From contig CAKTNW010000013.1 of assembly GCA_934589145.1 (NCBI GenBank), positions 1 through 50,585 of the forward strand: a stretch of DNA of 50,585 bases. The letters run 5' to 3'. Positions 40,885 through 49,079 of the stretch are shown piece after piece (the stretch's first letter is position 1; each line of letters begins with the position of its first letter). This DNA is from an uncultured Oscillospiraceae bacterium. GTDB lineage: Bacteria > Bacillota > Clostridia > Oscillospirales > Oscillospiraceae. The notes under the pieces were generated by a model. It made no database searches. It had not been told where the DNA came from and saw only the letters and a list, made by a program, of their open reading frames with translations. A program made the position numbers and the translations under genes.

Positions 40885-42234
40885 TTAAAGGTTTTTGACC
40901 AATTCCGCCAAATCTTCCGCCACTTTGCGGGCGATCTCGTCGGTTTTGGCCTCCACCATCACGCGGATCAGCGCCTCGGTACCGGAGGGACGGATCAGAA
41001 TACGGCCCTCGCCGCCCAGTTTTTCCTCCTGCTCCTTCACGGCCCGGGCCAGCTCCGGCGAGGCCATGACACGCTCCTTCTCGCCCGCGGCCAGGGAGAG
41101 GGGCACGTTGATCAGCTCCTGGGGATACTGGGCGCAGCAGGATACCAGCTGGGAGGCGGGCTTGCCCGACGCCTTCAGGGCCTTGAGGAATTGCAGGGCC
41201 GTCAGCTCACCGTCGCCGGTGGTGGCGTACTCCCGGAAGATCATGTGGCCGGACTGCTCTCCGCCGATGGCGTAGTCGCACTCCACCATCTTTTCCAGCA
41301 CATGGCGGTCGCCCACGGCGGTGCAGACCAGGTCGATATTCTCGTTGCGGCAGAATTCGTGGAGGCCCAGGTTGGACATGACCGTGGCCACCACGGCATT
41401 GTTGGTCAGCTTGCCGTCCCGGCGCAGAGCCAGACCGCAGACCGCCATGATCTTGTCGCCGTCGATGGTATGGCCCTTCTCGTCCACCAGCAGGCACCGG
41501 TCGGCGTCGCCGTCAAAGGCGATGCCCAGGTGGTACTTCCCCGCCACGGTCATGGTGGCAAGCTGCTCCAGATGGGTGGATCCGCAGCCGCTGTTGATGT
41601 TGACGCCGTCGGGATCAATATTGATGAAGTCCGCCATCACCGGCAGGCGCTGGAACAGGTCGGGGGCCGTGGCGGCGGCGGCGCCGTTGGCGCAGTCCAC
41701 CAGCACCCGCAGGCCCGACAGGTCGCAGCCGATGGTGTCGATCAGATGGTTCACATAGTCGTCGTGCATCTCCTGGGCGCCGTTATGGCAGCGGCCCAGC
41801 TCACCGCCGGTCTTAACAGGCAGCTTCGCGCCGGACAGGATCAGTTCCTCCACCCGCTCCTCCATGGCGTCGGGCAGCTTGTAGCCCTGGGCGTTGAACA
41901 CCTTGATGCCGTTATGCTCGTAGGGGTTGTGGCTGGCGGAGATCACCACACCGGCGTCCGCCTGCTCCTGCACCGTCAGGAAGGCCACGGCAGGGGTGGG
42001 GATGGTGCCCAGCAGCAGCACGTCGCCGCCGACGGAGCAGATGCCCGCCGTAAGGGCCGCCTCCAGCATATCCGAGGAGATGCGGGTATCCTTGCCGATG
42101 GTGATCATCGGCCTGCGGCCCAGCTCCTCCTGCAATACGACGGCCACGGACTGGCCCACATGAAAGGCCAGCTCCGCCGTCAGATTTTCGCCGACGACAC
42201 CGCGGATGCCGTCCGTACCAAATAATTTACCCAT
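40885..42234 (-). CDS. glmM: Phosphoglucosamine mutase
   Basis: The 449-aa enzyme converts glucosamine-6-phosphate to glucosamine-1-phosphate for peptidoglycan. It begins MGKLFGTDGIRGVVGE. The phosphoserine is Ser101 in VVISASHNPYEHNGIK, the metal loop is AFDGDADRCL, and the sugar loop is GGEQSGH. It follows ruvB after 15 bp and is probably the last gene of ruvC-ruvA-ruvB-glmM. Confidence 0.97.
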   Translation of the reverse strand: MGKLFGTDGIRGVVGENLTAELAFHVGQSVAVVLQEELGRRPMITIGKDTRISSDMLEAALTAGICSVGGDVLLLGTIPTPAVAFLTVQEQADAGVVISASHNPYEHNGIKVFNAQGYKLPDAMEERVEELILSGAKLPVKTGGELGRCHNGAQEMHDDYVNHLIDTIGCDLSGLRVLVDCANGAAAATAPDLFQRLPVMADFINIDPDGVNINSGCGSTHLEQLATMTVAGKYHLGIAFDGDADRCLLVDEKGHTIDGDKIMAVCGLALRRDGKLTNNAVVATVMSNLGLHEFCRNENIDLVCTAVGDRHVLEKMVECDYAIGGEQSGHMIFREYATTGDGELTALQFLKALKASGKPASQLVSCCAQYPQELINVPLSLAAGEKERVMASPELARAVKEQEEKLGGEGRILIRPSGTEALIRVMVEAKTDEIARKVAEDLAELVKNL

Positions 42235-42249
42235 TTTTCCCGATTCCTC

Positions 42250-43290
42250 TCATAATTCCATTTGCGTCTGGCCCAGGAAGGCCATGTGCAGGTGCTCATA
42301 CGCCTTCTGGGTCACGCAGCGGCCCCGGGGCGTGCGGGTCAGGAAGCCCAACTGCATGAGATAGGGCTCGTACACGTCCTCCAGGGTCACCGATTCCTCG
42401 CCGATGGTGGCGGCCAGAGTATCCAGGCCCACCGGGCCGCCGCCGTAATTCTCGATAATGGCACGCAGCATCCGGCGATCCACCTGATCCAGGCCCAGAT
42501 AGTCCACCTCCAGCGCCAGCAGGGCGCTGTCCGCCACGTCGCGGGTGATAACGCCGTCGGCCTTCACCTCGGCGAAGTCCCGGACACGGCGCAGCATGCG
42601 GTTGGCGATACGGGGCGTGCCCCGGGAGCGGCGGGCGATCTCCATGGCGCCGGCCTCCTCAATGGGCACATCCAGAATACCGGCGCTGCGGGTGACGATC
42701 TCCTTCAGCTCCTCCGGCGTATACAGCTCCAGCCGCAGCGTCACGCCGAAGCGATCCCGCAGGGGCGCGGACAGTGAGCCCGCCCGGGTGGTGGCCCCGA
42801 TCAGGGTGAAGCGGGGCAGATCCAGCCGGATGGAGTTGGCGGAGGGGCCCTTGCCGATGATGATGTCGATGGCGTAGTCCTCCATGGCGGGGTACAGGAT
42901 CTCCTCCACGGCCCGGTTCAGCCGGTGGATCTCATCCACGAACAGGATGTCATTCTCGTTGAGGTTGGTCAGCAGCGCCGCCAGATCGCCGGGCTTTTCG
43001 ATGGCCGGGCCGGAGGTGATGCGGATATTGACCCCCATCTCGGCAGCGATGATGCCCGCCAGCGTGGTCTTGCCCAGGCCCGGAGGGCCGTGCAGCAGCA
43101 CATGATCCAGGGATTCGCCCCGGCGGCGGGCCGCCTCGATAAACACGGACAGGTTGCCCTTGGCCTTCTCCTGGCCGATGTACTCCTTCAGGGTATGGGG
43201 ACGCAGGGACTTCTCCTGGGCGTCCTCCGGCAGGAAGGAGGTGGATACGATCGGCTCCTCGTAGATATCGCTTCCGTAGTCAATGCTCAC
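42250..43290 (-). CDS. ruvB: Holliday junction branch-migration ATPase RuvB
   Basis: The 346-aa AAA+ motor drives branch migration with RuvA. Walker [10 protein letters not shown] lies at about 69-77, Walker B is LFVDEIHRL, sensor 1 lies in [10 protein letters not shown], and a C-terminal winged helix follows. The start is GTG (43290). Intact, normal length. Confidence 0.98.
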   Translation of the reverse strand: MSIDYGSDIYEEPIVSTSFLPEDAQEKSLRPHTLKEYIGQEKAKGNLSVFIEAARRRGESLDHVLLHGPPGLGKTTLAGIIAAEMGVNIRITSGPAIEKPGDLAALLTNLNENDILFVDEIHRLNRAVEEILYPAMEDYAIDIIIGKGPSANSIRLDLPRFTLIGATTRAGSLSAPLRDRFGVTLRLELYTPEELKEIVTRSAGILDVPIEEAGAMEIARRSRGTPRIANRMLRRVRDFAEVKADGVITRDVADSALLALEVDYLGLDQVDRRMLRAIIENYGGGPVGLDTLAATIGEESVTLEDVYEPYLMQLGFLTRTPRGRCVTQKAYEHLHMAFLGQTQMEL

Positions 43291-43303
43291 GCTGTCCCCT
43301 CCC

Positions 43304-43906
43304 TTACTTCACCATGCGCTTGAGCGCCTGGCGGATGATCTCCTCCAGCGGCAGAGCGTCCATGTCGATGCCCTTCAGGGCCGCCGCCACCTCGCTGCCG
43401 CTGTAGCCCAGCACGGCCAGCGCCGCACCGGCCTCCTTGGCCTTGTCGTTTGGCAGCACCATCACCGGTACGCTGCCGCCGGTGTCCGGGCCGAAGGAGC
43501 TCTGCTCCTTGGCCAGCTTATCCTTCAGCTCCAGAATGATGCGCTGGGCGATCTTCTTGCCGATGCCCGGCGCGGCGGTCAGGGCCTTTTCATCCCCCAT
43601 CACCACCGCCATGGCCAGATTGGCCGGGGTGTTGGCCGACAGGATGGACAGCGCCGCCTTGGGGCCGACGCCGGAGACGCCCAGCAGCAGCTTGAAGCTG
43701 TGGAGCTCGCTCTGGCTGGCAAAGCCGTACAGCTCCACCGCGTCCTCCCGGACGTTCATGTAGGTATACAGCCGGGCCTTTTCGCCCTTCTTCAACTGGG
43801 ACAGGGTATAGTTGGTGGTGGCGCAGGCGTAGCCCACACCGCCGCAGTCGATCACGGCCAGGTTGGCCTCCATTTCGGCCACAATGCCGTTGAGATAGTA
43901 AAACAT
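43304..43906 (-). CDS. ruvA: Holliday junction-binding protein RuvA
   Basis: The 200-aa protein binds the four-way junction and loads RuvB. The N-terminal OB fold starts [12 protein letters not shown]; helix-hairpin-helix motifs are [16 protein letters not shown] and [16 protein letters not shown]; the C-terminal RuvB-binding domain includes [12 protein letters not shown]. The ATG at 43906 overlaps the ruvC stop (TGATG); a longer upstream reading lies inside ruvC. Confidence 0.97.
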   Translation of the reverse strand: MFYYLNGIVAEMEANLAVIDCGGVGYACATTNYTLSQLKKGEKARLYTYMNVREDAVELYGFASQSELHSFKLLLGVSGVGPKAALSILSANTPANLAMAVVMGDEKALTAAPGIGKKIAQRIILELKDKLAKEQSSFGPDTGGSVPVMVLPNDKAKEAGAALAVLGYSGSEVAAALKGIDMDALPLEEIIRQALKRMVK

Positions 43907-44418
43907 CACACGGTCTCCTTTACGTTGGGATCGGTGCGCCGCAGCAGGCTGGTGGCGCTGCGGGCATGGCAGATGGCGATGGCCAGCGCGTCGGCGGCGT
44001 CGTCGGGCCGGGGGACGGCCTTCAGCTTCAGCAGGCGGCGGGTCATATCCATCACCTGCTTCTTCTCGGCAAGGCCATAGCCCACCACCGCCTGCTTCAC
44101 CTGCATGGGGGTGTACTCGTAAATGGGCAGGTGCAGCTTTTCGGCGGTACACAATATCACGCCCCGGGCGTGGGCCACCGCGATGCCGGTGGTGATATTC
44201 TTGCTGAAGAACAGCTCCTCGATGGCCATTTCATCGGGGTGAAATTCCCGGATCAGCGCCGTCAGGTCGCTTTCGATCAGCGTCAGCCGTGCCGCCAGGG
44301 GCATACCGGCCGGGGTGTTGATGGCGCCGTACTGCACCATCTGCTGCCGCGCGCCGGCGCAGTCCAGCACGCCGAAGCCCACGATAGCCACTCCCGGGTC
44401 GATTCCCAAAATACGCAC
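43906..44418 (-). CDS. ruvC: Holliday junction resolvase RuvC
   Basis: The 170-aa endonuclease resolves Holliday junctions. Catalytic acids are Asp7 (LGIDPG), Glu67/68 (AIEELFF) and Asp140/Asp143 (RPDDAADALA). The start is GTG, with GGGGAGG upstream. First gene of ruvCAB-glmM, with a strong promoter at 44448-44476. Confidence 0.97.
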   Translation of the reverse strand: MRILGIDPGVAIVGFGVLDCAGARQQMVQYGAINTPAGMPLAARLTLIESDLTALIREFHPDEMAIEELFFSKNITTGIAVAHARGVILCTAEKLHLPIYEYTPMQVKQAVVGYGLAEKKQVMDMTRRLLKLKAVPRPDDAADALAIAICHARSATSLLRRTDPNVKETV

Positions 44419-44447
44419 GGCGCTCCCTCCCCATGATAAATCAGTTT

Positions 44448-44476
44448 ATTATACTCTTTTTTTCCGCCTATGGCAA
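44448..44476 (-). promoter_or_regulatory. ruvCAB promoter
   Basis: On the minus strand, TTGCCA (44471-44476) and TATAAT (44448-44453) have a 17-bp spacer. One arm of a 14-bp inverted repeat (44458-44471 with 44501-44514) falls in the spacer. Confidence 0.8.
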
Positions 44477-44508
44477 CAAAATTTTGTTCGATACGGCACA
44501 ATAGGCGG

Positions 44509-44551
44509 AAAAAAGCCGTACAGCGCCTGCGGAAACAGGGTGTACGGCTTT
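44509..44551 (-). terminator. Terminator after xerD
   Basis: An 11-bp stem (44512-44522 with 44541-44551) is followed on the minus strand by TTTTTT. The stem begins within the last base of the xerD stop codon. Confidence 0.75.
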
Positions 44552-45435
44552 CAGGCACGGGGATGGGCCTTGTTATAGACGTCCTTCAACTGCTTTTGGA
44601 TGACGTGGGTGTAGATCTGGGTAGAGGAGATATCCGCGTGGCCCAGCATCTCCTGGATGGAGCGCAGGTCGGCGCCGTTTTCCAGCAGGTGGACGGCAAA
44701 GCTGTGGCGCAGGGTGTGGGGCGTGATGTCCTTATTGATCTCCGCCTTCTCCTGGTAGTACTTGATGATCTTCCAGAAGCCCTGGCGGCTCATACGCTCT
44801 CCGCTCATGTTGACGAACAGGGCCTGCTGGTTCTCGTCGGCGATGATGCGGGGGCGGATCTTCTCCATATACTCCCGCAGCGCCTTGACAGCAGCGGTGT
44901 ACAGTGGTATGATGCGTTCCTTGCCGTGGGTGGTGCAGCGGATGAAACCCACCGTCAGGTTCACATCCTCTACGTTTAAACCGATCAGTTCGGACACCCG
45001 GATGCCCGTGGCGTACAGCAGCTCCAGCATGGCGTGATCCCGGAAGCCCTTCTCGTCCACGCACTTGGGCTGCTCCAGGAACAGCTCCACCTCGCGGTTG
45101 GTGAGGATCTCGGGATATTTGCGCTCCACCTTCTGGGAGGTCACGGCCTTGGCGGGGTTGGTCTTGACCCGTCCCTCCCGCAGCATGTAGTTATAGAAAG
45201 AACGGATGGAGGCTGTGGAGCGCGTCACAGTGGCAGGGGATTTTCCTTTACTGCTCATGTATTGCAGGTATTCGTTGACGGTCTCCTTCTTCACCTTCTT
45301 CAGATCGGTGATGCCGTTGGCCATGAGCCAGGTCTGGAACTGGTTCAGGTCACGGGCATAGGAGTTCAGCGTATTCTTTTGTGCGTGCTTCTCTTCCGTC
45401 AGATAGCGGCAGTAGTCGGCAATATGGTCCGGCAT
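44551..45435 (-). CDS. xerD: Tyrosine recombinase XerD-type
   Basis: The 294-aa recombinase has a SAM-like N-terminal DNA-binding domain (1-95). The catalytic set is complete: Arg146 (TGIRVSEL), Lys172 (HGKERIIPL), His240 and Arg243 (HTLRHSFA), His266 (LGHADIS) and Tyr275 (QIYTH). Size and synteny with spoIIM fit the housekeeping XerD that resolves chromosome dimers rather than a phage integrase. Confidence 0.93.
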   Translation of the reverse strand: MPDHIADYCRYLTEEKHAQKNTLNSYARDLNQFQTWLMANGITDLKKVKKETVNEYLQYMSSKGKSPATVTRSTASIRSFYNYMLREGRVKTNPAKAVTSQKVERKYPEILTNREVELFLEQPKCVDEKGFRDHAMLELLYATGIRVSELIGLNVEDVNLTVGFIRCTTHGKERIIPLYTAAVKALREYMEKIRPRIIADENQQALFVNMSGERMSRQGFWKIIKYYQEKAEINKDITPHTLRHSFAVHLLENGADLRSIQEMLGHADISSTQIYTHVIQKQLKDVYNKAHPRA

Positions 45436-45451
45436 ATACGCTTCCCTCCTT

Positions 45452-46045
45452 TCAGGATAGTTTCGTCAGCAGCAGGGCGAACAGCCGCGGCACGGCGGTC
45501 ACCTCCAGCACCGCGCCCAACAGCAGCAGCGCCAGACAGGCCGCCAGCGGCCCGCGCCGGGATGGCGCCGCCTTTTCGCCCAGCAGGCGGGCCAGAGCTT
45601 TGTCGAAGGCCCATTGGGCCGTCAGCAGGGTGCAAGGGATCAGGATCACGCCCCGGATGCCGAAAGCCGCCAGGGACAGCAGCACCCCGTCACGGCCCAG
45701 GCTTGCGGCAAAGCAGGCCACAGCGAAGGACAGGGTGAACCCCTGCCACAGGCACACCAGCGGGATCACCGCCGCGCCGAAGGTGCAGAAGCCCAGCAGG
45801 AAGATCACCGCGGGCTCCCGCAGATAGGCGGCGGCCGCCATAGGCAGCGACGCCTGTGTGGGGCCGCTCTCGGCCACCAGTCCGGCATAGCGGCGCAGAT
45901 AGTCCGCCAGGTCGCTCGCCGTCACGGCAGGCTGCACCACCTGGCCCAGCACGATGCCGGCCGCAAAAAATGCACACAGCGTCAGCAATCGCGTAACACG
46001 CGGCTGCGACGCCTGTGCCTGATTCCAAACCCTACGCAGCTTCAT
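45452..46045 (-). CDS. spoIIM: SpoIIM-family membrane protein
   Basis: The 197-aa protein with about five membrane segments matches stage II sporulation protein M, part of the DMP engulfment complex in spore formers. Typical are an early TM (LLTLCAFFAAGIVLGQVV), the central FGAAVIPLVCLWQGFTLSFA and the final TM LALLLLGAVLEVTAV. Upstream of xerD by 16 bp, an arrangement common in Clostridia and Bacilli. It suggests a sporulating ancestor; it does not prove sporulation. Confidence 0.88.
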   Translation of the reverse strand: MKLRRVWNQAQASQPRVTRLLTLCAFFAAGIVLGQVVQPAVTASDLADYLRRYAGLVAESGPTQASLPMAAAAYLREPAVIFLLGFCTFGAAVIPLVCLWQGFTLSFAVACFAASLGRDGVLLSLAAFGIRGVILIPCTLLTAQWAFDKALARLLGEKAAPSRRGPLAACLALLLLGAVLEVTAVPRLFALLLTKLS

Positions 46046-46194
46046 GGTATATCACTCACCCCGTCCCACTATATGAGACAAGCCAAGCAAATAGAAGCCA
46101 TAAGTTACCGTAAATACTATAGGGCAATTTTGGGCAAACCGCAAGGGCTTTCCGCAAATTCCCTGATTTTTGTCAGTTATGTTAAAATGTTATG

Positions 46195-46347
46195 TAAACA
46201 GCATTATGTCTACCGCGTAAAACGGGCTGAAATACAGCGCTCCCCTGCCCCGTCCGCTCCGAAATGTGGTAAATCCGGCGGACATAGGGCACCAGATATG
46301 GAAATCGGCGCATTTTCGCCGGGAAACCGGACAGCGCCGGTTTTTTG
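46195..46347 (+). ncRNA. Candidate small RNA with own terminator
   Basis: The 354-bp gap 46046-46399 has no ORF of note. On the plus strand it contains weak -35/-10-like sequences (TTGTCA at 46170; TAAAAT, TATGTA after it), a stem GCCC-GTCCG with CGGAC-GGGC (46247-46256, 46279-46290), and an intrinsic terminator (46306-46311 with 46334-46339, then TTTTTT). Together they suggest an RNA of about 150 bases. No known family recognised. Confidence 0.3.
46306..46347 (+). terminator. Orphan plus-strand terminator
   Basis: A CGGCGC/GCGCCG stem is followed by GTTTTTTG. No plus-strand gene lies upstream, so it implies an unannotated transcript. Confidence 0.5.
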
Positions 46348-46399
46348 TCAAATCATTTTTGCAAAAAACCCGTTTTTTGTGATTTTTGTCATTGACACA

Positions 46400-46831
46400 T
46401 TATGTTACCGCCCGCTTGCGGCGCTTTGTCCGGGCATAGGTTTTGCTCTTGCTGCGCTTTTTGCGCTTTCCGCCGCCCAACAGCAGACAGCCCAGCAGCC
46501 CGCCGCCCAACACCGCGGCGGTGATCCAGATGCCCCGGCCGGCGAAATCCAGCGGCTGAGCCGCGGCCAGCGCCGCGATCCACAGCACGGCGTACAGCAG
46601 CGCCGCCACCATCAGCGGCAGCAGCCGCTCTCCCCTCCCCTTTCCGGCCAGGCAGCCGCCCAGCAGCACCGACAGGGCGCAGCCGCCATAGAGCCAGCCG
46701 TCCGCCAGCTCCGGCGGCAGCGTGCCCCGCGTGATCAGCAGCGCCCCCAGCATGAGCCACAGCAGCAGCGAAGCCACAGCGGCGGCCAGCCCCAGCCAGG
46801 TGCGTTTTCCCAAGATCCTTCTCCAAGACAT
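46400..46831 (-). CDS. Small membrane protein, TIGR04086-like
   Basis: The 143-aa protein has about four membrane segments (LGLAAAVASLLLWLMLGALL; GWLYGGCALSVLLGGCLAG; LPLMVAALLYAVLWIAALA; IWITAAVLGGGLLGCLLLG) and a very basic tail (KRKKRSKSK...KRRKR). It resembles the TIGR04086 family next to yajC in Clostridia. Start at 46831, after GGGGGAG. Function unknown. Confidence 0.78.
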   Translation of the reverse strand: MSWRRILGKRTWLGLAAAVASLLLWLMLGALLITRGTLPPELADGWLYGGCALSVLLGGCLAGKGRGERLLPLMVAALLYAVLWIAALAAAQPLDFAGRGIWITAAVLGGGLLGCLLLGGGKRKKRSKSKTYARTKRRKRAVT

Positions 46832-46880
46832 GGATACTCCCCCTTCCCGTTCTGATGACACTGTATGCATCGGGAGGGCA

Positions 46881-46914
46881 AAAAAATGACGCTCTCGAAT
46901 GAGAGCGTCATTTT
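46881..46914. terminator. Bidirectional terminator after yajC
   Basis: A 14-bp perfect stem (46883-46896 with 46901-46914, loop GAAT) has A and T runs. It lies 16 bp after the yajC stop. Confidence 0.85.
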
Positions 46915-46929
46915 CATGCGGTCGGGAAA

Positions 46930-47376
46930 TTACTCCTCGGTTTTCTCCTCGGCAGCGGGCTCTTCGGCGGGAGCTTCGGCCTTGGGGGCTTCCACCTCGG
47001 CGGGAGCCTCTTCCTTCTTGGCCTTCTTGCCGCCGCGCTGCATGGCGGCAGCCTGCTCGTCCAGCGTGCCCACCTGGCCGATCGCGGACTTCAGGAACTC
47101 GATGCGGACGCGATCCTCGCTGGTCTCGATGACCACGGTACGGTCGGTAATGGAGACAACACGGCCATACACGCCGCCGATGGTGGTCAGCCAGTCACCC
47201 TTCTTCAGGGAGCTGCGCATCTCCTCGGCCTGCTTTTTCCGCTTATTCTCGGGACGGATCAGCAGGAAGTAGAAGATCGCCAGCATGACGACGATCATCA
47301 GGATGGAGGACATACCGCCGCCGGTGGTGGCAGTGGAGCCGGATTCGGCATAGGCCGTTGTAATCAGATCAAACAT
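46930..47376 (-). CDS. yajC: Preprotein translocase subunit YajC
   Basis: The 148-aa membrane protein accessory to SecDF has a single membrane segment (about 22-41, ending FYFLLIRPENKRKK) and the conserved LKKGDWLTTIGGVYGRV. A low-complexity acidic Ala/Glu/Pro tail (from about 115) is longer than usual. AAAAGGAG precedes the start. A 300-bp structured leader lies upstream. Confidence 0.95.
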   Translation of the reverse strand: MFDLITTAYAESGSTATTGGGMSSILMIVVMLAIFYFLLIRPENKRKKQAEEMRSSLKKGDWLTTIGGVYGRVVSITDRTVVIETSEDRVRIEFLKSAIGQVGTLDEQAAAMQRGGKKAKKEEAPAEVEAPKAEAPAEEPAAEEKTEE

Positions 47377-47402
47377 AGGGGATACTCCTTTTCACAGATA
47401 TC

Positions 47403-47735
47403 TTACCATTGATTGACAAGTGCAAACACGCCTGCCAGCGTGTCTTTTCGGTGCTTTTTGTCCTTTTCGCCTTGGCGGGCGTCAGCCCGCCTGCGTCTCA
47501 AAAACCAAAAATCCCTCGAAACCCCATCGCTGGCAGGTGCCCTGCAGTTTTGCCGGAACAGAAATGCGTCCAGACAAGAAAAGACCCGCAGAGAATACTT
47601 GCCGTATTGTCAAGGGGCTTGACGCGGTATGGGCGTATTTCTGCCCGTCAAAACCGTATTTGCCCTTGTCAATCAATGGTAACTATTATACAGAAAACTT
47701 GTCCGTTTGGCAAGTGCTTTGGCAGCACTTGCCAA
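47403..47735 (-). other. Structured inverted-repeat element between tgt and yajC
   Basis: The 365-bp gap 47377-47741 has no coding signal. Minus-strand TATAAT (47695-47700) lies just outside a pair of long inverted arms: 47403-47426 and 47672-47695 match over about 23 bp with one mismatch. Inside are hairpins at 47478-47495 and around 47424-47441, and a 10-bp long-range pairing (CCTGCCAGCG with CGCTGGCAGG) that competes with the latter. A perfect hairpin (47709-47718 with 47724-47733) covers the -35 zone. It may be a structured 5' leader or RNA of yajC, or a small mobile relic. Confidence 0.45.
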
Positions 47736-47741
47736 GAAATT

Positions 47742-48878
47742 TTACACTTTTTCTGCCAGCTTGCGGCTGTACTCGGCCCGGAAGGCGTCAAATTCATCCT
47801 CATCCAGGGCGGTGCGGATCCGCTGGGTCAGCTTATTATAGAAGTACAGGTTGTGCATCACCGCCAGGCGCATGCCCAGCATCTCCTGTGCCGTGAACAG
47901 ATGGCGGAGGTAGGCGCGGCTGAACTTGCGGCACACCGGGCAGTCGCACTGGGGATCGATGGGGCCGTCATCCAGCTTGTACTGGGCGTTTTTGATGTTC
48001 ATGGTGCCCTGCCAGGTGAAGAGCTTGCCGTGACGGGCGTTGCGGGCGGGCATGACGCAATCGAAGAAATCCACGCCCCGGGCCACGCCCTCGATGATAT
48101 TGCTGGGGGTGCCGACCCCCATCAGATACCGGGGCTTGTCCGCCGGCATGTAGGGCTCCACCGCGTCGATGATCTCGTACATGACCTCGGTGGGCTCACC
48201 CACCGCCAGGCCGCCGATGGCGAAGCCGTCGCAGTCGATCTTTGCGATCTGCTGCATGTGCCAGATCCGCAGGTCGGCGTAGGTAGCGCCCTGGTTGATG
48301 CCGAACAGCATCTGCTTGGGGTTCACCGTATCCGGCAGGCTGTTGAGCCGGTCGTGCTCCGCCTTGCACCGCTCCAGCCACCGCAGTGTCCGCTCACAGG
48401 AGGCCTTGGCGTAGTCGTAGGGGGCGGGGTTTTCCACGCACTCGTCAAAGGCCATGGCGATATCGCTGCCCAGATTGGACTGGATGCGCATACTCTCCTC
48501 CGGGCCCATGAAGATGCGATGGCCGTCCAGGTGGGAGGCGAAGGTCACGCCCTCCTCCTTGATCTTCCGCAGGCTGGCAAGGGAAAACACTTGAAAGCCG
48601 CCGCTGTCCGTCAGGATAGGGCCATCCCAGCCCATGAACCTGTGGAGGCCGCCCAGCGCCTTCACCGTCTCGTCGCCGGGGCGGAGGTGCAGGTGGTATG
48701 TATTGCTCAGCTCGATCTGGCAGCCCAGCTCGTCCCGCAGGTCGAAGGCGTCGATGCCGCCCTTGATGGCGGCCTGGGTGCCCACGTTCATGAACACCGG
48801 CGTCTGTACCACGCCGCCGTGGGCACACTGGAACTGTCCCCGTCGGGCGCGGCCCTGTTTTTTGATGACTTTGAACAT
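47742..48878 (-). CDS. tgt: Queuine tRNA-guanine transglycosylase
   Basis: The 378-aa enzyme swaps G34 of GUN-anticodon tRNAs for preQ1 (bacterial form). Visible are LTDSGGFQVFSL with the catalytic-site Asp, GINQGATYADLR, FAIGGLAVGEP, and the zinc site CDCPVC...H near the C-terminus. It follows a 58-aa gene and queA on the same strand. Genes for preQ1 synthesis are not in the window. Confidence 0.98.
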   Translation of the reverse strand: MFKVIKKQGRARRGQFQCAHGGVVQTPVFMNVGTQAAIKGGIDAFDLRDELGCQIELSNTYHLHLRPGDETVKALGGLHRFMGWDGPILTDSGGFQVFSLASLRKIKEEGVTFASHLDGHRIFMGPEESMRIQSNLGSDIAMAFDECVENPAPYDYAKASCERTLRWLERCKAEHDRLNSLPDTVNPKQMLFGINQGATYADLRIWHMQQIAKIDCDGFAIGGLAVGEPTEVMYEIIDAVEPYMPADKPRYLMGVGTPSNIIEGVARGVDFFDCVMPARNARHGKLFTWQGTMNIKNAQYKLDDGPIDPQCDCPVCRKFSRAYLRHLFTAQEMLGMRLAVMHNLYFYNKLTQRIRTALDEDEFDAFRAEYSRKLAEKV

Positions 48879-48898
48879 TCTAATCTCCTAATACAATA

Positions 48899-49075
48899 TT
48901 AAACCATGAAATAGCCCAGGCAAAGGGCGAACATCACCGAAAAGGCGGCCAGTCCGCCCATAACTGCGGCGGCGGTAAGCCTTCCCTCTGTCCGCCGGGG
49001 CGCGAAAAGCAGCACGCCCGCCGCAATAAGGGCGATGCCGCCCACCGCCAAGGAGAGGATCAGATAAAGCTTCAT
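48899..49075 (-). CDS. Small two-helix membrane protein
   Basis: The 58-aa open frame begins MKLYLILSLAVGGIALIAAG and ends ALCLGYFMV, with two hydrophobic helices joined by a basic loop (APRRTEGR). It fills the gap between queA (4 bp upstream) and tgt (20 bp downstream). No clear ribosome site, so translation may be coupled to queA. No family recognised. Confidence 0.65.
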   Translation of the reverse strand: MKLYLILSLAVGGIALIAAGVLLFAPRRTEGRLTAAAVMGGLAAFSVMFALCLGYFMV

Positions 49076-49079
49076 ACGC

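Noticed and set aside
44551..45435. Tyrosine recombinase as an integrase of a mobile element
   Set aside because: Length, motifs and linkage to spoIIM fit housekeeping XerD. No attachment-site repeats or cargo genes are present.
47403..47695. Insertion sequence or MITE as the sole explanation of the inverted arms
   Set aside because: No transposase and no convincing target duplication. The promoter and yajC ribosome site fit the arms too neatly, so it is kept as an open alternative only.
47709..47733. Perfect hairpin after tgt as its terminator
   Set aside because: On the minus strand the stem is followed by AAACGG rather than a T run, so intrinsic termination is not supported.
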